64,000 bases of DNA from positions 40,169,670-40,233,669 of the forward strand of contig OZ025248.1 of the NCBI GenBank assembly GCA_964019135.1, written 5' to 3'. The first letter of the stretch is position 1. Every line of letters begins with the position of its first letter. Positions 46,873 to 59,100 of this stretch are shown piece after piece. Origin of the DNA: Arenicola marina. Its lineage: Eukaryota > Annelida > Polychaeta > Arenicolidae. The position numbers were made by a program, and so were the translations under genes. The notes under the pieces were generated by a model. It made no database searches, was not told the DNA's origin, and was given only the letters and a program-made list of their open reading frames with translations.

Positions 46873-47733
46873 GGGGAACATGGGGCAAAATGACCCATCG
46901 GGGTCAAATGGCCCACCACAATATCGCGCACTTGCGGTGCTGCCACATGTATTGAAGCGTTTTATATTTATTCCTGTTTGCTACGTGATACCTTAACAAA
47001 TCTACATGGGCGCTGAAGCAGACAGCTGATCTTCGTTACAGAAGTAAAAGATTCTGGGCTGTTTCCATCTAATGTAAACACTGGAAGAAAGTCGAGCTCA
47101 GTGGATACTAGCTTGGGGGAAAAATTTTAAATCCGGGGGCCGGTTTCAGGGTCGGATCCAGATATGCTGGATAGGGGGGGCGGTAAATGGTATAAATTAT
47201 ATACATTTCCGCCCTAAAAAGGGGGGCCGGGGCCGGGTCGCCCCCCTTGGATCCGCCCATGCCCCGGGTCTGTTCAACAGTAGGACTTCGCATGAAAGCT
47301 GAGTTCCGCGCCTCAGATGGCCTAAATTTTGCACTGAAAAATGGCAAAAAGTGGGGGAAGGGGGTGTCCCCCCGCCTGATCCGCCTCTGCTGACGTAAAC
47401 GCTTTTTGGAATTCCTGTGTGTGATCCTTTTGGGTCAAACTGTTCCAGACAGTTAGGAGTTTGCCTTCTAAGGCTGTTCAGTTCACTCATTAACATGCTG
47501 AAATAATGTGCTGACCATTTTGCACCATTAGGGGGGCAAAATAACCCACTGTGACATAAAACATGTTTTGTGTGCTAGTAAAAATTTTGTTCGTGTCCCT
47601 CGCATGTATCCAACCTATGTTATTCACAAAACTACTGTTGTCAGTTTACCAAAAATTAGCTCTCTTTATAGCACTGCTTGTCCTCCAAAACAGACAAAGA
47701 AAGTTAAGGTGGTCATTTTGCCCCATGTTCCCC
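46873..47733. mobile_element. Non-autonomous DNA transposon with long TIRs
   Basis: The left end reads GGGGAACATGGGGCAAAATG and the right end is its exact inverse, CATTTTGCCCCATGTTCCCC (47714-47733). Both are flanked by TA (46871-46872, 47734-47735), with the wider TGTA/TACA also palindromic. The spacing is 861 bp and I found no transposase. A TA duplication would fit a Tc1/mariner-type element, but since TGTA/TACA can also be read as part of the inverted repeat, the superfamily is an inference. The middle third (about 47120-47396) is a GC-rich repeat related to the one at 15131, so this looks like one element nested in another. Confidence 0.8.
47120..47396. mobile_element. GC-rich dispersed repeat nested in the TIR element
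   Basis: Contains GGTTTCAGGGTCGGATCCAG, GATATGCTGGATAGGG and AAATGGTATAAAT in the same order as 15164-15240, then a CCTTGGATCCGCCCATGCC motif near 47248 and a CCGCCTGATCCGCCTCTG motif near 47374-47391. The repeated GGATCCGCC ends suggest one or two short elements of the family seen at 1033-1385 and 15131-15260. Boundaries are approximate. Confidence 0.55.
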
Positions 47734-47735
47734 TA

Positions 47736-48345
47736 CAGGAAGTACAACTGGACTTCAAAATCGTGTTTCGTGCTAGTCCAATTTGGTCGCGCAATTTCTG
47801 TTTTCGATAAATTCACTTCTTACGGCAATTCAGAAAATGCGTAATTAAATCCAATCGGATTTAAAGTTCACGGCGGCTCGGTCGATTCAATGTATGCGAT
47901 GAAGTTAATAAATATGTAGATAGTTTGCCATAGGTTGGGACATTTGTCCAAATGCAAATAAAATCGGGGGGTAACTTTAGCATTGCAAATTACGCGGCTA
48001 CTCCTGCTATATTTGTAGAATTAGAATATGCTTCGGAATCTGTTGCGAGTGAGGGGGATGGGCTTCATTCAATCAATGTTTCCCATGTGTGACTCACGAG
48101 TTTCACCGTTATTGGTAAAGTAACGTTCAGTTCGATATCCGCTCAGCATTCGTAGACAACGCAGTTCAAGACCTACGACGGAGCAGGTGTCTTTACCACT
48201 GGCCTGCGTGTACGGAGCTCAATCGTTAAGGGCCTTAATGCACGTAAACTGGCCGGGACGAATGGCGCCATTAAACATAAAAACGGCCTGCAACAATATT
48301 TCAACTCAAATCCTGAAGCGAAAATAATTATCACTGTGTATGGCT
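47736..48345. other. Anonymous DNA
   Basis: Unique sequence before the 30-bp array. No exon or RNA gene is supported. Confidence 0.4.
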
Positions 48346-49300
48346 CGGTGGTATGGGGTTAAGGGCTCAGGGCAATCGGCGGTACGGGTTACGGGCTCAT
48401 GGCAGGCGGCGGTACGGGTTACGGGCTCAGGGCATGCGGCGGTACGGGTTACGGGCTCATGGCAGGCGGCGGTACGGGTTACGGGCTCAGGGCATGCGGC
48501 GGTACGGGTTACGGGCTCAGGGCAGGCGGCGGTACGGGTTAAGGGCTCAGGGCATGCGGCGGTACGGGTTACGGGCTCAGGGCATGCGGCGGTACGGGTT
48601 ACGGGCTCATGGCAGGCGGCGGTACGGGTTACGGGCTCAGGGCATGCGGCGGTACGGGTTACGGGCTCAGGGCAGGCGGCGGGACGGGTTACGGGCTCAG
48701 GGCAGGCAGCGGTACGGGTTAAGGGCTCAGGGCGGGCGGCGGTACGGGTTAAGGGCTCAGGGCAATCGGCGGTACGGGTTACGGGCTCATGGCAGGCAGC
48801 GGTACGGGTTACGGGCTCAGGGCATGCGGCGGTACGGGTTACGGGCTCATGGCAGGCGGCGGTACGGGTTACGGGCTCAGGGCATGCGGCGGTACGGGTT
48901 ACGGGCTCAGGGCAGGCGGCGGGACGGGTTACGGGCTCAGGGCAGGCAGCGGTACGGGTTAAGGGCTCAGGGCGGGCGGCGGTACGGGTTACGGGCTCAG
49001 GGCAGGCGGCGGTACGGGTTACGGGCTCAGGGCATGCGGCGGTACGGGTTACGGGCTCAGGGCGGGCGGCGGTACGGGTTACGGGCTCAGGGCAGGCGGC
49101 GGTATGGGTTACGGGTTCAGGGCAGGCGGTGGTATGGGTTACGGACTCAGGGCAGGCGGCGGTACGGGTTACAGGCTCAGGGCAGGCGGCGGTACGGGTT
49201 ACGGGCTCAGGGCATGCGGTGGTATGGGTTACGGGCTCAGGGCATGCGGTGGTACGGGTTACAGGCTCAGGGCAGGCGGCGGTACGGGTTACGGGCTGGC
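48346..49300 (+). repeat. 30-bp minisatellite, ~32 equal-length units, 390-bp block duplication
   Basis: Core TACGGGTTACGGGCTCAGGG plus CAGGCGGCGG. The 30-bp register does not slip anywhere between about 48358 and 49297. Variants such as CAATCGG, CATGCGG, CTCATGG and TTAAGGG mark individual units. The rare CAATCGG unit occurs at about 48371 and again at about 48761, and the neighbouring variants follow in nearly the same order. This indicates a 13-unit (390-bp) tandem block duplication. All three plus frames are open to some extent (up to 329 codons), as expected for a stop-free unit, and I do not read it as a protein. Confidence 0.95.
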
Positions 49301-51465
49301 GTTCCCCATGGCCGCGTGATATAGATTAGGCCTACCACACAAAGGAACCAATGAACGCGTATCCCCCTTTATCCAATGCCCCACAGCGGCAGGTGAAGAG
49401 GGCAAAGTCCAGAGAGGGGTGAATTCGGGAAGCGCGTGCAGACATCTTGCACTCTTTGACCAGGGCGGTCGCTGGGTGCCAGTACGCCTCCTTCTGGCGA
49501 CGCTAGATAACGTCACCCAGGAGACACCAATGGTAGCCGCCGGCAATAGTGACGTCATCAAAATTGGCGTGACGTCACGCGAGCCAGGCCGCTTTACTTT
49601 GCCAGCCTTTGGCTCGGTCAGCTCCAAAGGGATTGCACGTCTCACTTCTTCCCTTCCCCGTGTTTTTCGCCCAGACATTAGGCTGATCAAAGTCGACTAT
49701 TTTAGCTGCAAGCTGATATGACCGGTTTGAAGAATGGCGGAATTCCTATAGTAGGTATATCCAGTGTGGAATCATTGCTAGCTCAGACCGGGAATATCGC
49801 CATGGTGTGCTATAGAGAGCGCCCACCAGAGGCGCCACCGAGATGGACAGCCATCTACGAGGTTAAGATTGTGCATTGTGCGCCATCTTGCAAATGCGAG
49901 CAGTAGCCTATTGCAATTTTCAAGACCGCATGCTTAATCCCGCTATATACACAATATCATCATCGCGTTTACAAACCAGCTTCAATTAAACTCTAATACG
50001 ATAATATCTTAACTAAAGTGCCATCGACTTATGGACCTTATTGACCTTTATAAGACAAATCTGTTGACATCTGAACTTGTCTATTTAATAGCTTCTTCGG
50101 TGGGTTCACTTGCTCACTTGCCCTCCAGGCTGAGGTGTCAATCGTCACTTCCTCCCCGGCATGTTTAACTTCCGCAGAATTCCCCGAGGCTCGGTTTTAT
50201 TGCTACGCGGTGACGTAATCCTAAATTTAAAACCCCGAGGCTAAGTGGAAGAGGCCACTTGGGAGATGCGAGCCCTGTTTTATTTAATATTTCCCATGGC
50301 TACCTGCATGCATCACGCCACTATAAGTCTCCCAGGTTTGGTATTACGGTGTTTTCCCCGTTCTATAAGGAGAAAACATGGCGGAAACCGGTACTGGTAG
50401 AGGATGTGTTGTCTTGCATCATGGCATACTGAGCGAGGGCCCTGAGGCCACGGATGGACATGGAAAACTAAGATTCTTACATTTACTGGAGAGAAGCGCT
50501 GAATTGTTAAAACGTTTCGCCGCACGTGATTGAACTTTGCATCAATATTGACCCTCAACATAGGGGGAAAGCGCTTTACACTGTTGGGGTGAGGGGAGGG
50601 AGGGGGGGAGGAGCGAGCGTTTACCCCTTGCCCACGCAAGCTGGTGCCGGGATCGAGTCATCATTGCGATGTGCGACGCAGGCTGGTCCCGGCATTAATA
50701 CAAGGATAGGCGCCGGTAATTAATACCCTGTACGGTGATTGTTGGACAGCACAGGTGTCCCTCTGGTGCCCGTGCCCCAGCCTAACGCACAATGTAGTGC
50801 ATGAATCATTGGTGAAGCTCCATCCAACGCTTGGAGCCACTCAGATAGTCATATGGTTGGTTGAGGCCATGGCCATGCCAGTCTACTTGATCGGCGAGTC
50901 AGCATATGTTGTATTTTCATATTTCTTTCATAAGTGAGAGAGAGAAAATGTCGTTAATTTAACTAATGCCGAGTTACATTGAATGCATGTGAAGGAAAAG
51001 AGCGCAGGAGTATGTACACACTAATGTTATAATAAATCCTGATACTATTTGGCATTGGTTGAGGAGAGTCCCATTAGGGAATAAGAGTCTCTCGCATGGA
51101 ACCTACTTAAAAAAAAAAAAAAAAATTATATGATAATACACGAACGAAATAATTGAAGATACGTTGTCCCCTGAAAATCATGGAATTGGTGATGAAATAA
51201 AGTAAAACGCTCCAGTAATTTGTAAATATGATAAATAACACATCTTTCTTCGTGTCTTTTTCCTAAAGTGGTCAGTAATGGCGGATGCTAGGTACCTGCT
51301 TCTTACTGACTACTTCCCGACGAAAGGGTGACTGGTATGCACATTGAGCAGCGTAAACGGAAGGCGTGCCTCCCCAGTGGACACCTCAGCCTCCGTGTAC
51401 TACATGACAAAAGATAATCATGTCACTGTCGTACATTGTTAACCTATTATTAACGGCACGTGACT
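49301..51465. other. Anonymous DNA, partly CpG-containing
   Basis: No gene is supported. 49380-49910 is relatively CpG-rich and has frames of 60-133 codons on both strands, none with a domain I recognise. A poly-A run of about 19 bases lies at about 51106-51125. Confidence 0.45.
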
Positions 51466-51627
51466 CTGTGGTCATGCCTATGTGGTCGCAGGATAAAGAT
51501 CCTATGTCTTTCTTCGCACACTGTAAGGGGTTACCCTGGGGACATGGCTCCACTCTCTCTTCCTTCTCGCATTGGCGCAATATGACGAGAAGGGTTAAAG
51601 CGTCCTGAATATACAACCAACAAACCA
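51466..51627 (+). mobile_element. SINE 3' fragment, plus strand
   Basis: Contains GGATAAAGATCCTATGTC, GGGGTTACCCTGGGGACATG, CATTGGCGCAATATGACG and GGGTTAAAGCGTCCTGAAT, ending in ATACAACCAACAAACCAA. It matches the body and tail of the SINE at 6191-6437. The tRNA head is missing or unrecognisable. Confidence 0.85.
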
Positions 51628-53390
51628 ATCTTGGTTATCTGCGAGAACTCTTGGTATATGACGTCGTAAATTGCTCGCCCATCCCGGTGTGACGTCGTCG
51701 TGTTCTGCACTATGGACGCTCGCTGGACGCCACAGATGGCCGTGAGCAGAACATATCAAGCAGGCCAGAGAGCGACCGAGGCGCTCGCAGCGGCTGTCGC
51801 ATCGAGGGGACACCGGAAGTCTTTGATCTTGTACTGGTCCTGGCGGCGTGGCTGGAAAAGAAAGACGCGGATACCGGGATGTGTGGGGGCGGAAAGCAGC
51901 GAGGAGGAGAATGGCGGGGGGGGGGGCGTCCAGGGGGAAGGGGTGCCCAAGGGGAGAGGATGCTCACTGGAGCGGACCAAGCAACGTTATTTGGACGCTT
52001 ATACGTAAAGTTCGTTTATGACTCTCCACACTCGATCACCCCAACCCCGATGCCCATCCTTAACCTTACTGCCCCCTACTACCCTTACCCTTACCCTTAC
52101 CCCTATCCGTGCCCATACCCTTACCACCTCTGTCCTCCCTTCACGATCGCTGGTTCCTTTGTGCGACCTTGAGGGTTACAGACCCTAACGACAGACTACC
52201 CAGAAACCCTGGCCACCCCACTCCTTCCCAGCTCCCCTCATGCCTCCCCCTCGACCCCTGCCTCCACCCTCTCCCCACACGCCCACAGCGTCTGTGGCTG
52301 GCTTCGGTGATTGAGCTCGTTCTATTAGGATGGTTAGCGACCGGAGGGGGGGGGGGGATGGGGAGGGGAGGGACAGGTCATTCGGGGCGCCTCGTCGCTT
52401 CTTCCTCCTTGTACTCCATCCCTTAAATCACCGCCACATGTATATGTCTGGCAAGTGCTCCTCCCAAGCTACACCCTCCCCTGGCCGTCCCTGCCCCTTG
52501 GTCCCCCCCCCGCCACCCACCGACCCACTCACTCACCCACACACGGGCAGCCGCCTAGCCGCTCACCCACCCGTCGGTCTGACATACATATACACACCAT
52601 TAGGTGCCGGTTGTTTAACCCCACCTTCAAACCGGTCGTCCGACCAGAACCCCCTGACCACGCAGGCCCTGAGCCCCTGTCCAGACTTAATTAACACACC
52701 CGCTTCCGGCCCCGCTTGCCCGCTGCCATTCACTCATTCATTCGTCTTCTGGCGCCTCACCGTTTAACCCCGCGCGGCGCCGAGTCAAGGTCATACTGGA
52801 CATAGCGGCCACGTCATCGCATGACGCCGATGATCCCATGCACGTAGGCAATTTCCGGAAGACCAAGTAGAGTTCGGATGAGGAGTCCGTAGTGAGATAT
52901 CGTTACTTTGTTTATTCCGCTGCCCAGATTCACTCAGACTTGTATCGGGGTGTATCGGACGCCCCCCCCCCCACCCCCCGCCCCCCTCCACTTCCGAGAA
53001 GCTGGTTCCCAGGTTTAAGTAATCCCTTTGCCCTTTGCCCTACTTACTCCGTGTCACAATCTTTGTGGGTAACATCCGGGTTCTCTTCTGGCCGCATCTG
53101 TCGCTAGCCCTGAGCGTGACGCACGGCTGGCAATAGACCCCTCTGATGTAGACCACTTGTCATTGGCTTCAAGGACGGTCATTCGTCATTGAGATGAAGC
53201 AGGTATCTCGGGCGATCTGACGCCGGTACCCTTTGCATTATGTTATTTGGGGTCAGTCTGTTGGTAAATATCTAGCGACGTTTGAGGCCAGTTCTTCTTA
53301 TATATAGTTCTTATTACGATAAGGGCATCGAACGTAAGCACGGGGCATGTGCTTTTAATTATTACCACGAATCAAATTTGTCCGGCAGTT
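51628..53390. other. Anonymous DNA with C-rich and CCCTTA patches
   Basis: No gene is supported. G-runs occur at about 51913-51925 and 52346-52357. Four CCCTTA words lie at 52082-52106. A C-rich stretch runs from 52480 to 52560, and a C-run cluster lies at about 52964-52988. Open frames in this stretch are Pro/Ser-rich because of the composition. Confidence 0.45.
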
Positions 53391-54820
53391 ATTAAATTAC
53401 ATGCATCACGTGTTTGTTTCCTTCTCAACAGGTTTACGTGTACATAAACCTTCAATTAAAACCTTTAATATTTTTTTATTTTTTTTAGTCTCAACCAAAG
53501 CAAAAGGTCAACAAGGTTACTGCAACATTTTCGGCAACTTTAACCTTGTCGACACGTTAGTTTACATCATTATGTCATTGCGCTGCTTTGGTTGTGGCGA
53601 ACTTTACATTGTTTAACAATGAACCACATCAATGTTCAAGATAAAATTGCAAAGAGGTTTTTTGTGTCATCAACAGATTTGCCCTTTAACGTACACCAAG
53701 ATGTTGAGAATTTTTAAAAAATCCCATAAAATGCATGGGCCATATGAGGGTGTTGTTTACTACGCATACGCCTGGCGCCTTACAGGGGAACTAATTCTGA
53801 GCGATAATGGATGCAACCTAGCAGATGACACCGAAAGGCGTCTTTTGTTAACCCATAGGGAGATTTTGTAATGAAAAGAAAATGTTAACAATGTCTTGAA
53901 GAAAGGTGCAGTTTTGCGTAATGAAAATAATGTTAATTCATTCTTTAATGGCCGTCGTAACATGCAATTACATCAAATATGATTGAAATGGAATATGTTG
54001 ATGGACTAATTTAATTAACTAAACTTGTCAAGAATGTTGTACTCACCCATCCACGATATGCCTTTTGTATATAGGTTCGCAAAAGTATTGTATTTGAAAT
54101 CTGTTATTGTCCAATGACACACACAATTTACAAATTCACTCGTACTAATACACGCGTTAACAGCAGTACTGATAACAATTGAACAATAAATCACGACAAC
54201 AACAGAATAGAAGATCATGAGTAGAAACACAGAATAACACAAAAAACACGACCGGATTCCTAAGCTAGGAATGCAATTTGCTTGCACGAATGGTTAGGTG
54301 GAATAGGATAGTACAAGACTATTCCCTGAAGCAAAAATAAATGCCCCGGTTTAGGTTTTTTTATATTCTGAACCAAATCATTGAAAGGACAAAATTGACT
54401 TGGCACATGGAATGTGTTACTGTTGTAGACAGCATGGGAAACATATCGCTAAAGAACCATTTAATGGTTATTTATGGTGTTTATGCTGGCCATGCAAAAC
54501 ATATCACCAATGCACGAAGACGTAATGTAATTTTTAGCCAATTTAACTGGATAGTGGCCTAAAATAGCTGGTAAACTGTCAAAACGTCAATCAACCCGGC
54601 GTTTTGCTTTGTTTTAGCTTCACAACGCAAAATGACCGATTAAAACAATTAAGAATTACCATGTTACAGATCGTTCTATGCCGAACAAAATATTCTTTTC
54701 TCGTTGCGTTATTGCTGAGTTTGTTATTTTATTATTACTCTCAGATAATGTTACAAGCCGAAACATGGCTCAATTTATTTTCTCATCCGTTCGTTAAATT
54801 CAGCTTTCGCTAATGATTGC
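53391..54820 (+). other. AT-rich island, possible decayed coding sequence
   Basis: This 1.4-kb block is visibly more AT-rich than its surroundings and has four successive plus-strand frames of 69-79 codons (53401-53616, 53632-53871, 54341-54562, 54604-54813). A minus-strand frame at 54015-54287 contains a hydrophobic stretch. I recognise none of these, and the frames do not join into a consistent reading. The change in composition has fairly sharp edges, the right one just before the GC-rich sequence at 54820. It may be an old insertion or simply an AT-rich segment. Confidence 0.3.
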
Positions 54821-55055
54821 CTCCACCATAGGCCGCTGCTGGGTTATGCGGTGTGACGGGCCTCAGGCGCCGCCTCACATGGGGCCTCACGGCTTGTTTA
54901 CCTGGATATCACAAGTCCCGACCATCCATGCCAACCCACCGTGTCAGAACCACAAAACCGGCTGACGACGTCGGATCACGTGGTCTGTCTTTTTGCCCGG
55001 CGCTGCCTTTCACCGGTGCGTGCAAAAGCGATCTCGGCGCTTCGCCTCGTTGTCA

Positions 55056-55065
55056 TTTTGGCGCC
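55056..55065 (+). promoter_or_regulatory. E2F-like site
   Basis: TTTTGGCGCC matches the E2F consensus (TTTSSCGC). It lies in the CpG-rich block upstream of the TATA-like sequence at 55519. Such short matches occur by chance, so support comes only from the context. Confidence 0.3.
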
Positions 55066-55332
55066 ACCAGCTCGCGAGCGAGGAGAGCGCGTGTCGAAAT
55101 CTGCCAAAGGGAGTGGGATAGAGAGAGAGAGACGAGGAAAAGTCGCTCTTCGCTGCTCCATTGAAGTCTTTGCTTAGGCTACTGCACCAATTGAAGTCGA
55201 AACCGTTTTACCCGGGGGGACTTGGGCATGGAGTGAATGCCTGCTACATCCCGTCGGTGATTTTGTGTTGCTTATTCCAGCTTGTGTGTAGGAAGAAGTA
55301 AGTCAAGAAGTAAGATGGTGGAGTGTTGAGTT

Positions 55333-55478
55333 GGGACCAGCGGGAGAAGTAACCGCCGGTAGTCAGTCAGTCTGTCAGTCCGTCTGGCACGTACACACCA
55401 CCGCCGGGACCAGCGGGAGAAGTAACCGCCGGTAGTCAGTCAGTCTGTCAGTCCGTCTGGCACGTACACACCACCGCC
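55333..55478 (+). repeat. 73-bp tandem duplication in the promoter region
   Basis: Two adjoining copies of a 73-bp segment, starting GGGACCAGCGGGAGAAGTAA at 55333 and 55406. Each includes GTCAGTCAGTCTGTCAGTCC and CACGTACACACCACCGCC, and they are identical as far as I can read. It lies about 40 bp upstream of the TATA-like sequence, so any binding sites inside are doubled. Confidence 0.9.
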
Positions 55479-55518
55479 GGACGGGGAGCTCCCCCTGCAC
55501 CCCCCCCCCCTGACTGCC

Positions 55519-55526
55519 TTTATATA
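55519..55526 (+). promoter_or_regulatory. Candidate TATA box
   Basis: TTTATATA stands in otherwise GC-rich sequence, directly upstream of the exon-like block that ends at the splice donor at 56111. A transcription start would be expected near 55550, where the sequence is GC-rich (GGGAGGGGCGAATTTAAG). No transcript evidence is available here. Confidence 0.45.
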
Positions 55527-55549
55527 CCCTGGACGTGTCTGCGCGGGAG

Positions 55550-56111
55550 GGGCGAATTTAAGAGATCGTCGTCTACACTCACTGGAGGAGAGCGTTTGTC
55601 AGGGAGGCAGGGAGAGATCAAATAATAAAACGAAGCCATCGAGCGTTTTTCGCCACTTACCGCGCCATCGGAAAGACCCCCGCGACGTCCGAGCGGGCAG
55701 CCTCGGCCCATTTAGAGACTGTATACCATGAGCTGACAGACAGCTCTCGCGAGATAACTGGATGCAAGCTGCGCCGATTATTCCTTTGGAATAGAAAACG
55801 ATATATTGACTACATTGTGTTAAGAAAAAGGATCTTTTTTTATTTGTCTTTGGCTTGGAATAACGCGGCCGTTTCATGTGGTAACGGTGGCTAATAGGAA
55901 AAAACAAGTTCGCTCCCATCGCCTATCCGACCATGGACATCTGCCAACCAACTGCCTTGTCGCCGTGCCACCCGTGAACGTGTGGGTACGACCCCCCCCC
56001 CAATCCTCCCCCCTCTACCCCGCCACCGACCGGCACGCACACGTGAAGGATTCTGAGAGGCCCGGTTCAACTAGCTAAAGGATATTCGCTTGCTATATCA
56101 TCTACACGAAG
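55550..56111 (+). other. Candidate non-coding first exon ending at a consensus splice donor
   Basis: The block runs from the expected start downstream of the TATA-like sequence to CACGAAG|GTAAGG, with the exon ending at 56111 and the intron GT at 56112-56113, a full match to the metazoan donor consensus. The longest internal ATG frame (55878-56078, 66 codons) stops before the donor and has no recognisable domain, so the block would be mainly 5' untranslated sequence. The flanking region from about 54,850 is richer in CpG than most of the window, and a tandem 73-bp duplication lies just upstream. I cannot name the gene or find its second exon. The alternative is that the TATA and donor matches are coincidental. 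Confidence 0.4.
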
Positions 56112-59100
56112 GTAAGGGGGCACACTGTTTGCTTTGATATGGCCACGACAAGCCATCCCGCGGGCCCCGCCATGGCTGGAGAGACATCCTCATGTGTATT
56201 CCGTGGCGCTATTTATTTCTTTCCTCGCGTGTCCTTCCCGGGATTTGCATGCTAAGAGTGCGATATTTTGACGGGCTGCTGCGGGGGTGGGGGGGGGGGG
56301 GGGGGGCAAAGAGAAGTATGGAAACGATGTGGTCGATCTCATCTAACTAATATTATTCATTTAATGTTATCTGTTTAATGGTTCTTCGGAGGTCTCTCCC
56401 GTGTGAAGGCCCCAGGGATGGGTGTTATCATGGTCTTTATATATGTGGTTATATATATATATATGTACGTTATAAAAGTACCTGGCAGGAAGCTGGGTTA
56501 ATGCTGCTTTAATCCACTATGAATGAACATACAGACGCGGATTTAGGAGGGGAGCGAGGATGCTTTGATTTAATGATTATTGCATGCCATAATGTGTAAA
56601 ATTTTCCACAGTACATTTTGCATCGAAAAATGACCATCATCTATCCAAGCGGGAGGGTGGGGGGCTAGACGACGCCGCCCCCCCCCCCCCTGGATACACT
56701 ACTATGAGACGTGAAAGTGCAGTGAGCCCCTTCGGAAGGCGTTTCACTTGCGTATTACTCGCCTCTAACTTGTCGCCATGGCTATTTCACGGAGGGTGCT
56801 TCGGACTCTCATAAAGCTCTCATCAAAGGCTGTGTGATAAAGTTTGGAGTGAAGTTTTCATGATGGGCTCTTGCGTTATATGTGAACCGGGTCGATACTG
56901 GATTCAATTCATGCCATGTTTCTTTCGACATTTTTGCGGGTCATTATTGGGAGGGGCAGGTTAGGAATATTACCTTCCTGAGATTCACCTCTAATAAAGA
57001 TTACCTATGTTAGCATGCGGGTTTATGTCCATAAAGCTTCCAAAGCACCCTAGGTACCTCCTCCACATATAGCACGGTACAAGCGCTCTGTGTGAGGCAA
57101 TACGTTATGATAGGGTACGAAATACCAAGGCTCGTAAAAAAACCCCAGAGCGAATGAGAAAAAAAGTAAGGATTACAGAGTAGAAGACAGACTGAGAAGA
57201 ATCGATCAAGGACAGCGGAAGAGGGGTGAACATTGACTTATACATTGACATCAAATGGAAGTTATTAGATGAAGAAGCGACTGCGATGGACAAGCTGCCT
57301 TGTTTTTTGCGTGCGTTTCTTTGCTTAGTATAACCGCAATTCATAATCATGGTGTTCACATTCGCCACAATCGGCCTGTGTGGACACAACAAGATGAATA
57401 CGAAGCATGAAAGAAAGGCAAAAAAGTGTACGAAGAAGAAGTGAGGAACTACAGGGCGGGGTGAGGGATTGACTCCCTGGGGACCAGTCAGGGCGTACTG
57501 GGGGCTGGGGGAGGTCTGACTATCATCCTACCCCCCACCACTCACCACGGCACAAGTGGGTGACGGCGGCGGTGGGTGATGAGGTGGGGAGAGGTAGTAT
57601 CGTAAGTCTTAGAGTGATGTTGTCTGGGGCATCGAGGTTGTCAACCCCCCCCCCCCACCTTACCTCCCCCCCCGCCCCCCCCCCCCCGCTTCCACCCTCC
57701 CAACTCCCTTTTTCAGACTGCCTGCAACACGTCCCTGGACGGTCGGGGGTGGTAGTAGCACGGGGGGGGGGGAGGGGGGTGTTATATAGGGCGGTAACCC
57801 CCGAGGCGTCAACCCCTCACCCTTCGGGCCTTCACCCCATGCACGCGCCTTGCTGAGCGACTACCCCCTCCCTGCCCGCCCCAGTCTCTCTCTCTCTCTC
57901 GTTTCCCCTCCCTCTCTCTCTCGTCGCCCCTCTCCCCATCCCCCTCCCCGCTCGCTTCCGTGAGCCCCCACGGGGCTGTCCCATGGCGCTGATTGCATTG
58001 CTCAGCCTACCATCGATTTTGACACGGTGCTCAACTTTCAATAGGACGGAACCATTTCTCAATGAAAACGGCTTAAAAACTGCACATCCCCACCGATACG
58101 GCCCGCCTATATTTAGACTGTGTTTATCGCCGGACGGGGGTATAAGCAATCAGGCAAAGGATAACCCCCATTTCTACCCATTCCCTCCCTTATGCCCCCC
58201 CCCGCCCCCCATCCGACCCCGCCACTGCCCGAGACCCTGGCTGGATTACACCGTGGATTATCATGTACTTACCCGCCTCGCCCTCCTCCCCCGTCCCGCT
58301 TCCGCATCAAGCCCCCCCCCCCCACTCTCTCCGGCCCCGCCTCGCGCCCGAAAGCCAAACACTGACTTTGTAAGGACGATTGGGGAAAGGCGAACAGGGG
58401 TGGGGGGAGGTATGGGATATATGATGGCTTCACGGGAATTCGGCCAAATATGCATGTACATAAAAAATGTTTTTAAATCGGAACTGACATTATTGGCAAG
58501 GCGAGTCTCTGTCCGTGTTCCATGCCCCACACCCCATAGGCTCAGGCTATCCTCAAGGTCTCGCTAGTTCCATGAAGATGAGTCCCGGGAACATGTCTGC
58601 CTGACGACGGGGAAGGCGGAAAGGGGCAGGGGGAAGGGGAGGGGGTCCCATCCAGCCCCACCCCTGCGTGCTGGCTGGGGATCAACGCTGGTTTGTCGTA
58701 ATTGTCGTAATCAAGCCCGGCACAATCTGATTAATTGATAACCACTTGGTTCGCTCTTTGCTAGACACCCATTTTGATTGTTGCTTGGGACGAACACGAG
58801 GGGGCGAAGCCGGGGGCCAAGCGCCAATTTTCTGCTTCGAGCATCACAGTAATGTGCAAATTGATGGCAGTAGACCAACCATCCAACATCCTAGGCTGTC
58901 GTGGAAGGAACCAACCGCCCGGCCATGCGACAGACAGCCAAGTGCAGTGAGTCCGGAGCCGACAAATGGCAAGCGTACAATGCTGTATTGTGTCTCAGTT
59001 TTTTGGGCCCATTTTTGATCATGGGTTTTGGTTTACTGCGCGTAACATTCCAAGCCTCGCGACGTCCCTGTCCGCTGCAGTGGGAACCCGATGGCGGTAT

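Noticed and set aside
51106-51125. Poly-A tail of a processed retrocopy
   Set aside because: No recognisable gene or element body precedes it and no target duplication is visible.
52082-52106. Telomere repeat
   Set aside because: The words are CCCTTA, which is TAAGGG on the other strand. The metazoan telomere repeat is TTAGGG/CCCTAA, and only about four copies are present.
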